From the NCBI GenBank assembly GCA_026390815.1, contig JAPLFH010000040.1:1-64000 (forward strand): 64,000 nucleotides of DNA. The letters run 5' to 3'. The DNA comes from Ignavibacteriales bacterium. Lineage in GTDB: Bacteria > Bacteroidota > Ignavibacteria > Ignavibacteriales > SURF-24. Each line of letters starts with the position of its first letter. Positions within the stretch are counted from its first letter, which is position 1. Position numbers and translations under genes: made by a program. The notes beneath the pieces are model-generated. The model did not search any database and had not been told where the DNA came from. It saw only the letters and a list, made by a program, of their open reading frames with translations. Shown here piece by piece: positions 17,779 to 25,112 of this stretch.

Positions 17779-18708
17779 TTAGTAACCGAATACTGCCAGG
17801 ATTACTGCAATAAAACTTAACCCGGCTGCATAACGCCAGAAAAAATTAAGCGCAGTATCTATGCGAATTCTTGGATTTGTATTTTTAATAATTATCATCA
17901 AAACAACTATTACTAAATATTTTAGTACAGCCCACAGAATTCCAATTCCAGTAAAATTAAATCCTGCAAGGAAAAGAACAATTAGTAAGAACGGAAAAAG
18001 AACATACATCATAAAATGATTTAGCTTCCAAAATGCTAATGGAGGTCCGCTGTATTCCATAAATGGTCCCTCAACAAGTTCTGTTTCGGCTTCGGGAATG
18101 TGGAATGGCGGCAATGTCATCTTTGCCTGGATGCAAATCAAACCAATGATAAATCCAATTGTGCCGGAGATAGATCCTATAAATGCACCAGTTGTTTCTT
18201 GTACCAGTAAAATTTTAGTAAGATCTAATTGGTAGCCGGATTTAATAATTGGAACCAGACATATTAGAATGAATGCCAGTTCATCGGCAAGAAGAAGTTT
18301 TATCTCTCTGCCTGCGCCAATACTTGAGTATACATTTCCAGTTGATGCTCCACCAAGGATTACCATTACAGAATAAATCATTAACAAATACATAATAACA
18401 ATTAAGTCACCGCTAAAACTTTCGTTAAAGAATAGAGCTGTACCAATCATAGACGAAACAAGAACCAGCATTCCGAATGAAACCAAAGGAGCGATTAAAA
18501 AAAGTGAATGGATTCCATCTTTTACTAATATTGTTTCTTTACCAAGTAATTTGAAAAAATCATTAAAGTTTTGGAAGAAAGGAGGACCAACACGGAACTG
18601 AAAACGTGCAGAAACTTTTCTATCAACCCAGCCAACTGTTAAGCCTATAATACCGGTAAAAAGCAGACCCGGAAAAATTAATAAATAAAAAATGAATTCA
18701 GGTTTCAT
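17779..18708 (-). CDS. mbhM: NuoH-like membrane anchor subunit of the group 4 hydrogenase
   Basis: 309 residues, about eight helices. Complex I motifs are kept: RKVSARFQFRVGPPFFQNF near the start and the acidic funnel PFHIPEAETELVEGPFMEYSG. This subunit docks the hydrophilic arm and links the redox site to the antiporter-like subunits. It overlaps the polyferredoxin gene by 4 bases. Confidence 0.94.
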   Translation of the reverse strand: MKPEFIFYLLIFPGLLFTGIIGLTVGWVDRKVSARFQFRVGPPFFQNFNDFFKLLGKETILVKDGIHSLFLIAPLVSFGMLVLVSSMIGTALFFNESFSGDLIVIMYLLMIYSVMVILGGASTGNVYSSIGAGREIKLLLADELAFILICLVPIIKSGYQLDLTKILLVQETTGAFIGSISGTIGFIIGLICIQAKMTLPPFHIPEAETELVEGPFMEYSGPPLAFWKLNHFMMYVLFPFLLIVLFLAGFNFTGIGILWAVLKYLVIVVLMIIIKNTNPRIRIDTALNFFWRYAAGLSFIAVILAVFGY

Positions 18709-19214
18709 CTTCTCTCCTCCTTACTCATCCAGCTATATTCCTTGATAGCAAGATGTTCACCGACAATGTAAAGATGTTCTTTCGGTATTTCTTTTTCAAT
18801 TTCTTTCATCGAGAATGAATTGTTTGGTGCAGTTTTAACACAAGACGGTTCGTATTCCGGGTTTTCCTTAAGTTGATTAAGACAATAATCACATTTAGCA
18901 GTTATATAATTAATCACCTCCGGAAAGATTGTGCCGAATGGACAAGCTAAGATGCAGCTTTTACATCCCACGCAACGCATATTATATCGCTTAATCATTC
19001 CTGAATCAAGACGTTCCAAAGCCTCTTTGGGACATGCTTCAACGCAGAAAGCTTCTTTGCATTGTCTGCAATAAACAGCAAACTGTGCTATTTCCAATAG
19101 AGAAAAATGACCATCGTTTTTACGATGGAACATATATTCGCATTCTATTTTCTGTGCTGGAATTCGTGAGTCAATTAAAACCGGTATATCTATTAAAAGT
19201 TTTTTCATTCCCAA
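18705..19214 (-). CDS. HycB/CooF-like polyferredoxin subunit
   Basis: 169 residues with three or four [4Fe-4S] motifs: CRQCKEAFCVEACP, CVGCKSCILACPFG, and CDYC with a later lone Cys (EPSCVKTAP). This pattern matches the HycB/HydN/CooF family that brings electrons to group 4 hydrogenases. It lies between the diaphorase pair and the NuoH-like gene, overlapping both neighbours (10 and 4 bases). That fits a role as a wire from the diaphorase to the hydrogenase core. Confidence 0.9.
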   Translation of the reverse strand: MGMKKLLIDIPVLIDSRIPAQKIECEYMFHRKNDGHFSLLEIAQFAVYCRQCKEAFCVEACPKEALERLDSGMIKRYNMRCVGCKSCILACPFGTIFPEVINYITAKCDYCLNQLKENPEYEPSCVKTAPNNSFSMKEIEKEIPKEHLYIVGEHLAIKEYSWMSKEERR

Positions 19215-20026
19215 ATTGCCTCCTCATTTTTTATCAGATCATATGTGAAGACTGGACCATCCTTGCAAGCGTAATAGCTGCCCATAACGCAGTGCCTGCA
19301 TTGACCAAATCCGCAGTACATTTTCTTTTCCATCGAGAGGTAAATATTATGCTCTTCATAACCATATTTTAATAAATCCATCGTACCGAATTTCATCATA
19401 ACTGGCGGACCACAAACAATAGCAGGATTTCCTTTAGGATTTAGTGATATTTTTTGAAGTAATTTTGTTACCAGGCAAACATCTTCATCCCATTGTTCGC
19501 CTTCAGGAACCATATCTACAGCACGAATAAATTTAACCTTACTATATTTTCTCCATTCACTAACAAAATCTTTGTAAATACAATCCTTCGGAGTTTTTGC
19601 TCCTGCACAAAAAGTAATGCTGTTATATCTGTCAATATCATGAATGAGCGTTAAGAAAAGAGAGCGCAAAGGGGCAAGACCACAACCTCCTCCAAGTATT
19701 AGTATATCTTTATTCTCAAATTTTTCTAATGGATAACGTGAACCGTATGGACCTCTTAATCCAACTACATCACCAATCTTTGTTTGATGTATGTATTCCG
19801 TAACAAAACCTGTCTTCATAATTGTTATATCCATTTCTTCGGAAATGTAATGTGAAGATGAAGGAGTAAAAGGACCTTCCCCAATTCCAGGTACAGTAAG
19901 TTCAACAAACTGTCCAGTTTTAAAAGAGATTGGTTGTTCTGGACGAATTTTAAGTGTTCTTATTAAAGGGGATTCCTGAACAATGTTATAAATGGTTCCC
20001 GGTATCACCTCATATGGATTTTGCAT
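19205..20026 (-). CDS. HydG/AsrB-like FAD and NAD(P)H-binding diaphorase subunit
   Basis: 273 residues in the ferredoxin-NADP reductase-like family of sulfhydrogenase gamma (HydG) and sulfite reductase AsrB. An FAD barrel occupies the first 100 residues (FKTGQFVELTVPG). The NAD(P) domain starts with ILILGGGCGLAPLRSLF. A C-terminal [2Fe-2S] site is CGFGQCRHCVMG plus a later Cys. In soluble group 3b hydrogenases this subunit oxidises or reduces NAD(P)H. Here it is translationally coupled (10-base overlap) to a group 4 hydrogenase polyferredoxin, a combination I do not recognise from the standard Mbh, Ech or Hyc sets. Whether NADH or NADPH is used cannot be read. Confidence 0.88.
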   Translation of the reverse strand: MQNPYEVIPGTIYNIVQESPLIRTLKIRPEQPISFKTGQFVELTVPGIGEGPFTPSSSHYISEEMDITIMKTGFVTEYIHQTKIGDVVGLRGPYGSRYPLEKFENKDILILGGGCGLAPLRSLFLTLIHDIDRYNSITFCAGAKTPKDCIYKDFVSEWRKYSKVKFIRAVDMVPEGEQWDEDVCLVTKLLQKISLNPKGNPAIVCGPPVMMKFGTMDLLKYGYEEHNIYLSMEKKMYCGFGQCRHCVMGSYYACKDGPVFTYDLIKNEEAIWE

Positions 20027-20066
20027 TTAATTCCTCCACTTTAAATAGAGTGCGTTTTTCAATTTA

Positions 20067-21089
20067 TTAAACAACAACACCTTCTTTAACTGTTTTTCCT
20101 AATTTCATAAAAGTCGATTCCGGACCGCATGCCTCAATACAGCGTCCACATCCTGTACAGCCAAACATTTTAAAATTGCTTTTCATATAAGAAAATTTAC
20201 AAAGTACTCTGTTTTTAAATCTCTGATAAGCCCTTGGGCGGGGTGTACCGCCTCCAGCAACTCGGGCGTATCCGTGTAGTTGGCAGGAATCATAAGATCG
20301 TACTTTTATAAAATTATTTTCTTTTGATTCATCATTCAGAATTAAACAATAGCAAGTGGGACAAATGTTAGTGCAGGCTCCGCAATTAACGCAATTTCCA
20401 CTTTCACTCAACCATACATCACTATTTTTCAGGGAGGTTTGTTCTCTAACTTCCGGTTTGAATTGGAGTTCTATTTTTTTTGATAACTCTTCAATGCAAT
20501 GCTGTCTTTGTATATTCAATGCAGAAAGTTCAGTTGGGGTTTCCTCGCTGATTGAAACAAATAGTTCCATCAACTTCACAAATTCATTTCCCTTATTAGA
20601 ATTGACTTCAAAAAGATAATTATTATCTATTCTTGAAATATTTAAATCAAATCCCTTTTCAGGATAAGGTTTACCATCTAGCAGCAGACATAGGCAATTT
20701 GGTCCGCTATTCATACAATCGGAACTGATAATTGTTGTATTGTTTCGCCAGTAACTGTAACATGGATCTACAAATCCAGAATTTAATAAGGCTTCGTCCA
20801 GCAATAATAAAGCACTAAGGTCGCAAGCTTTAATACCAATTATCAGTCTTTTTTTAGAAGTTTGGTAAGAAGGAAGAACCCTTTCTCTCGGAGGATAGAA
20901 TAGTATTTTTGCAGGTTCAACTGTTCTGAAAGAATCTAATTCAAAAGCTTTTCCTTCCGAGAAAAATGTAAAAAATGTTTTTTCACTTGCTTGATCGAAT
21001 GGTTTTGCGGGCAGGATAATTTCATCAAATATTTTTTGTTCGGTTAGTTGGTTTAAAAAAGAATAAAAATCACTCACTGATACGATCAT
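20067..21089 (-). CDS. HydB/AsrA-like iron-sulfur subunit
   Basis: 340 residues from the ATG at 21087-21089, which has GGGAGG 7 bases upstream; a longer frame starting at 21161 adds 24 residues without such a site. It has two C-terminal [4Fe-4S] motifs, CVNCGACTNICPTCYC and CTGCGRCIEACGP. An N-terminal Cys-rich part (GIKACDLSALLLLDEA, then DCMNSGPNCLC) matches the third cluster of the beta subunit of sulfhydrogenase or AsrA. It pairs with the HydG/AsrB-like protein 40 bases downstream to form a diaphorase. It is the first gene of the minus-strand hydrogenase operon. Confidence 0.88.
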   Translation of the reverse strand: MIVSVSDFYSFLNQLTEQKIFDEIILPAKPFDQASEKTFFTFFSEGKAFELDSFRTVEPAKILFYPPRERVLPSYQTSKKRLIIGIKACDLSALLLLDEALLNSGFVDPCYSYWRNNTTIISSDCMNSGPNCLCLLLDGKPYPEKGFDLNISRIDNNYLFEVNSNKGNEFVKLMELFVSISEETPTELSALNIQRQHCIEELSKKIELQFKPEVREQTSLKNSDVWLSESGNCVNCGACTNICPTCYCLILNDESKENNFIKVRSYDSCQLHGYARVAGGGTPRPRAYQRFKNRVLCKFSYMKSNFKMFGCTGCGRCIEACGPESTFMKLGKTVKEGVVV

Positions 21090-21448
21090 CTGTCTACCTC
21101 CCTGCTTAATGGAAGCATTACAAGTATTATTCGGGGCACTTGCACAAAAAGATTTATTCAAAATATTTAGAATTATCTTTCAGACAGAATGTATTCGTAT
21201 TCTTTTCTTTAAAGCAAAGTTTTCAATTCACGCTTTATATAAAAGCTATTCTTATCCTTTTTTAATTGATGGCTAATTTATATTCCAGATTTTAGAAAGT
21301 CAAGTAAATATTTAAAAAAAAAATTTCTTTTAATAATACGAAGCCTTAAATAGCAAACTGATGTACAATATATTGCTTCTGCCAATCTTGACATTTAAAA
21401 ACATTATAATTAAGATGTTTTCGTATTTCTATAATTAATGAGCATCCA
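21090..21448. promoter_or_regulatory. Divergent intergenic region carrying the hydrogenase operon promoter
   Basis: A 359-base, very AT-rich stretch between the first hydrogenase operon gene (minus) and the amidohydrolase (plus). It must hold both promoters, but I could not pick out a convincing -35/-10, a Bacteroidota-type -7 box or a sigma-54 GG-N10-GC element. The only firm signal is the GGGAGG ribosome site of the HydB-like gene at its left edge. Confidence 0.5.
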
Positions 21449-23218
21449 TTGTCAGCCAAACATTCAACTCCAAAATATTTTTCGGCTGAAAACAATAAAT
21501 CCAAGAACTTTTTAATTTTTTGTTTTTCTTTAATACTTATTGGCAGTCTTTGCAGTTCCTGCCATCAGAATAATTACTCCATTGCTGATCTCGTTTTAAA
21601 AAATGGTTCTATCTACACCGTTGATAACAAGCGAACTATAGCCGAAGCTGTTGCAATTAAAGATGGAAAGTTCGTTTATGTCGGTACTAATAATGAAGTT
21701 AATAAATACATTGGTAAAGAGACAAAAGTAATTGACCTTGATAAAAGGATGGTTCTTCCCGGTTTTATCGATAGCCACTGCCATCCGGCATACGGTGCAG
21801 CCCATGAACTTTTTGATGTTAATTTCAATGGGTTGAATTCAATTGAAGATTATCAAAAGGCAATTAAAGATTTTGTTGCTAAACATCCTGATGCAAAATT
21901 TATAAAGGGAAGAGGTTGGAAGAATACTTTATTCAGCAAAACCGGTCCTGATAAAAAATTCATTGATGAAATAATCAAAGATATTCCCGTTTCTCTTTCC
22001 GATGAAGGAGGTCATTCCCAATGGGTAAATTCAAAAACTCTTGAGTTGGCTGGAATTACGAAAGAAACTAAAGACCCACCTGGCGGCGTAATTGAAAAAG
22101 ATCCAGGAAGCGGTGAACCTACCGGAACTTTGCGAGAAAATGCTGCTGACTTAGTTGCAAAATTTTTTCCAGAATATACAGTTGATCAGTTGGTGCTAGC
22201 ACTTGAGTCATACCAGAAAATGGCTGCTTCATTTGGAATCACAACAGCTCACGATGCTTCTGTTGATGCCGGTGGAAATGATTTTAATGCATACAAAAAT
22301 CTTGAGAAAGAAAATCGATTAACAATGAGATTCCGTGCTTCACTTTATGTTGATCCTGCCAAAGGAATTGAACAGATAAAACAACTAATTACAGAAAGAG
22401 AAAAAAACAAGGGATCATTTTTTCTAACAAATGGAGCAAAAATATTTATTGATGGCGTAGTTGAAGGAAGTACGGCTTATCTTAAAGAATCTTATAAACA
22501 TCTTCCTGGTTCACGCGGAGAGTTTTTCTGGAAAGCCGATGATCTAAATAAAATTTGTGCTGAACTAGACAAGAATAAATTTCAAATTCATGTTCATTCA
22601 ATTGGCGATGCTGCAACTTCAGTAACATTAGATGCTTTTGAGTTTGTACAAAAGAAAAATGGAAAACGCGATTCAAGAAATTTAATAACTCATCTTCAAT
22701 TGGTTGATCCAAAAGAGATTTTACGATTTAAGGAGCTTGGAGTGATTGCAGTTCCTCAACCATATTGGTTTATGAAAGATGATTATTACTATAATATTCA
22801 GGTTCCGTATCTTGGACAGAAGCGTGCTGACATGGAATATCCAATGGAAAGTTTTTTTAAAGCTGGAGTTATGGTGGCTTCTGCAAGTGATTATGCTGTT
22901 ACTATCCCCTGCAATCCTTTAAATGCAATACAAACCGGGATTACACGCAGTAAATTAAATGTTATTGATCCGAAAGAAATTCTTTGGCAGCAGGAAAGGG
23001 CATCGCTTGATCAGATGATTGCCAGCTTTACAATTAATGGAGCTTATGCAAATTTCATCGAAAATACTATTGGTTCAATTGAAACAGGTAAGTTGGCAGA
23101 TATAATTGTGCTTGATAAAAACCTGTTTAATATATCGGTTAATGAAATTTGTAAAACAAAAGTGCTGCTAACTTTATTCGAAGGAAAAGAAGTTTTTCGC
23201 GATAGTTCATTCAAATAG
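21449..23218 (+). CDS. Exported YtcJ-like amidohydrolase (amidohydrolase family 3)
   Basis: 589 residues. The N-terminus has a hydrophobic segment ending IGSLCSSC, a plausible but non-standard lipoprotein signal. The TTG start at 21449 lacks a good ribosome site and is the only usual start before the conserved domain, so the exact start is unsure. Metal-binding features of the family are clear: the HxH in GFIDSHCHPAYGA, HVHSIGDAATSV, and SASDYAVT. Members hydrolyse C-N bonds of unknown small molecules. It appears to be a single gene unrelated to the hydrogenase cluster. Confidence 0.85.
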   Translation: MSAKHSTPKYFSAENNKSKNFLIFCFSLILIGSLCSSCHQNNYSIADLVLKNGSIYTVDNKRTIAEAVAIKDGKFVYVGTNNEVNKYIGKETKVIDLDKRMVLPGFIDSHCHPAYGAAHELFDVNFNGLNSIEDYQKAIKDFVAKHPDAKFIKGRGWKNTLFSKTGPDKKFIDEIIKDIPVSLSDEGGHSQWVNSKTLELAGITKETKDPPGGVIEKDPGSGEPTGTLRENAADLVAKFFPEYTVDQLVLALESYQKMAASFGITTAHDASVDAGGNDFNAYKNLEKENRLTMRFRASLYVDPAKGIEQIKQLITEREKNKGSFFLTNGAKIFIDGVVEGSTAYLKESYKHLPGSRGEFFWKADDLNKICAELDKNKFQIHVHSIGDAATSVTLDAFEFVQKKNGKRDSRNLITHLQLVDPKEILRFKELGVIAVPQPYWFMKDDYYYNIQVPYLGQKRADMEYPMESFFKAGVMVASASDYAVTIPCNPLNAIQTGITRSKLNVIDPKEILWQQERASLDQMIASFTINGAYANFIENTIGSIETGKLADIIVLDKNLFNISVNEICKTKVLLTLFEGKEVFRDSSFK

Positions 23219-23256
23219 AATAAAATCGTAGAGCTACAGTATAAACAAAAACTATA

Positions 23257-23526
23257 GTGCTTAATTATCATATTAATAGATTAAAGATTGATAACCATAC
23301 TAAAGAACAAATAAATTATCCGCACAATTATTTTGCATTTCAAATAGAATTAAAGTTGGAATAGTATTTAAATGCAACCGATTATGGAAATAAATTTTAT
23401 ATAATTAATCGATTATCTTCAAATTTAGAAGAAAATGGAATTATTAAAGATAAACTTTTGATTTTTATGCTCATTCTTTTTACTTTTATAAAGACCTTTT
23501 GTCCATTAAAGCGAAAAACAGCTTAA
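23257..23526 (+). pseudogene. Possible broken open frame upstream of the AAA+ regulator
   Basis: In the 454-base gap 23219-23672, one frame reads 90 codons with a single internal TAG at 23362-23364 and no other stop. That is unusually open for DNA this AT-rich. The translation contains TDYGNKFYIINRLSSNLEEN. I do not recognise it. It may be a decayed gene or chance. Confidence 0.25.
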
Positions 23527-23568
23527 GTCTTTCAAAAAAAAATTCCTTAAAATAAATTTTGAAAGACT
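23526..23568. repeat. Perfect 12-base inverted repeat in the AAA+ regulator leader
   Basis: AGTCTTTCAAAA at 23526-23537 pairs exactly with TTTTGAAAGACT at 23557-23568, leaving a 19-base AT loop. It lies 104 bases before the start codon of the regulator. It could be a terminator-like hairpin for the upstream gene (no GC-rich stem), or an operator. Confidence 0.55.
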
Positions 23569-23672
23569 ACTAAAATATTTTTTCAGCTTACAATAACAAT
23601 TTTATTTATCCGGCTAATTATTTTTTAATCTTTTCCAAGATTGTCTGGCTAATATAAAGGAAGTAAAAAACA

Positions 23673-24632
23673 ATGTTAACTCATCCTGAAATTATTACTC
23701 AAGATCTACTAATGCTTGATATTCTTAGCCGTATAAATAAAATATCAATGTCTGATACAAGCGTTCTACTTGTAGGAGAAACTGGAGTTGGAAAAGAGAT
23801 TTTTGCAGAATATATTCACAACTCAAGTTCAAGAAGAGATAATACTTTAGTAAAAATAAGTTTAGCTTCTTTGCCATTCGAGTTATTAGAAAGCGAACTG
23901 TTTGGTCATGAAAAAGGTGCGTATACAACTGCATTTAATGAAAAGAAAGGTTTATTTGAAATTGCTAATAACGGCACAATATTTTTAGATGATATAGATG
24001 ATGTTCCGCTAAATATTCAAACCAAGCTTTTAAGAGTGATTGAAAATAAGGAGTTGAATCGAATCGGGGGAATTTCTCCAATACCAATTGATGTAAGATT
24101 AATTACTGCTTCCAAAATCGATTTAAAAAAACTAACTGATGAAGGACGCTTTAGAGCAGATTTGTACTATCGTATTAACGCCGTCCCATTTTTTATACCT
24201 CCATTACGAGAACGACAAGATGATATTCCTTTCCTTATAAATCATTTTACAAAAAAGTTTGTTCCGTTAAAAAAAATTACTTTTTCAGATCAATCGTTAC
24301 TGGCTCTTAAAACATACAATTATCCTGGTAATATTAGAGAACTTAAAAATATTGTTCAGCGGATTGTGTTGTTTGCAGAGAATGAAGTCAATGTAGAGGA
24401 CCTTCCAAATGAAATTTTTAATGGTAATTACACTAATTTTGTAGTGAATGAATGTGAGAAATGTTATATAGCAAACTCCATGAGTTATGAAGAAGTAATA
24501 TCCTGCGTTGAAAGCAATTTATTAAAAAAGGCACTCGCTAGAGCCGAAGGTAATTTAACCAAAGCAGCAAATTTATTAAATCTAAATCTTTCAACTTTTC
24601 GCGATAAGATTAAAAAACACAAACTTCATTAA
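23673..24632 (+). CDS. Sigma-54-type AAA+ transcription regulator without receiver domain
   Basis: 319 residues: an AAA+ domain from the very N-terminus, then a Fis-type helix-turn-helix (GNLTKAANLLNLNLSTFRD). Walker A is GETGVGKE (35-42), Walker B is GTIFLDDIDD, and the arginine-finger region is FRADLYYRINAVPFFIPPLR. The sigma-54 contact loop, normally GAFTGA, reads GAYTTA (residues 82-87). No receiver, PAS or GAF domain is present, so it is either constitutively active or controlled by a partner, as PspF is. An AGGAAG ribosome site precedes the ATG. Likely targets are nearby genes; a candidate sigma-54 site lies after it at 24765. Confidence 0.88.
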   Translation: MLTHPEIITQDLLMLDILSRINKISMSDTSVLLVGETGVGKEIFAEYIHNSSSRRDNTLVKISLASLPFELLESELFGHEKGAYTTAFNEKKGLFEIANNGTIFLDDIDDVPLNIQTKLLRVIENKELNRIGGISPIPIDVRLITASKIDLKKLTDEGRFRADLYYRINAVPFFIPPLRERQDDIPFLINHFTKKFVPLKKITFSDQSLLALKTYNYPGNIRELKNIVQRIVLFAENEVNVEDLPNEIFNGNYTNFVVNECEKCYIANSMSYEEVISCVESNLLKKALARAEGNLTKAANLLNLNLSTFRDKIKKHKLH

Positions 24633-24764
24633 CACTAAAATATTTAATTCAAATTTTTACATACGCAACGTAGTTCACCCTATGGTTTTCCACTAACAAT
24701 AAGTCAATATCCGTTATTAAAATAAAATTCTCCGCATAAAATCCTTATTACTCAACAATTTTAT

Positions 24765-24780
24765 AGGCACTATTATTGTG
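24765..24780 (+). promoter_or_regulatory. Candidate sigma-54 promoter for the small protein and cytochrome genes
   Basis: The sequence AGGCACTATTATTGTG fits the -24/-12 spacing of sigma-54 promoters (GGCAC, then TTGT where TTGC is usual). The -12 element is imperfect. It ends 27 bases before the ATG at 24808 and lies just downstream of a sigma-54-type activator gene, which adds plausibility. No second support is available from sequence alone. Confidence 0.35.
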
Positions 24781-24807
24781 TAATTATATAAAACAAAATA
24801 AAGCTTT

Positions 24808-25047
24808 ATGGAAAATAATTATATTACCTGCAAACTTTGCATTACCGGAGAAGTTGTAGCTGCAATTAAAACAGGTGAAAAAAACTTTGTGAAAATTTTA
24901 GTTAATAGTATTTGCACTGAATTGCCTAACAATAATTTTAATGAGATTAAATTGGGTGATAAAGTAATTGTGCAAGCTAAAATATTAACTGAATCAATTT
25001 GTTCAAATATTCCTTTTGCAGATCAAGGAACAATTTCAGTTAACTGA
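24808..25047 (+). CDS. Small hypothetical protein, possibly OB/TOBE-like
   Basis: 79 residues. The pattern GEVVAAIKTG ... EIKLGDKVIVQAKI resembles small TOBE/OB barrels such as molybdate-binding Mop proteins, but no diagnostic residues settle it. It has no signal peptide and four cysteines (two near the N-terminus, CKLC). It lies between the AAA+ regulator and the multihaem cytochrome and may share transcription with the latter (65-base gap). No function is claimed. Confidence 0.55.
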   Translation: MENNYITCKLCITGEVVAAIKTGEKNFVKILVNSICTELPNNNFNEIKLGDKVIVQAKILTESICSNIPFADQGTISVN

Positions 25048-25112
25048 ATTTGGTTTAAAAATCGTATAGAACCAATATCTGGAAATATTATACTCATTAA
25101 TAGGAGGTTGGA

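Noticed and set aside
21090-21161. 24-residue N-terminal extension of the HydB-like protein (start at 21161)
   Set aside because: The ATG at 21087-21089 has a clear GGGAGG site 7 bases upstream and begins the conserved domain; the longer form has no such site.
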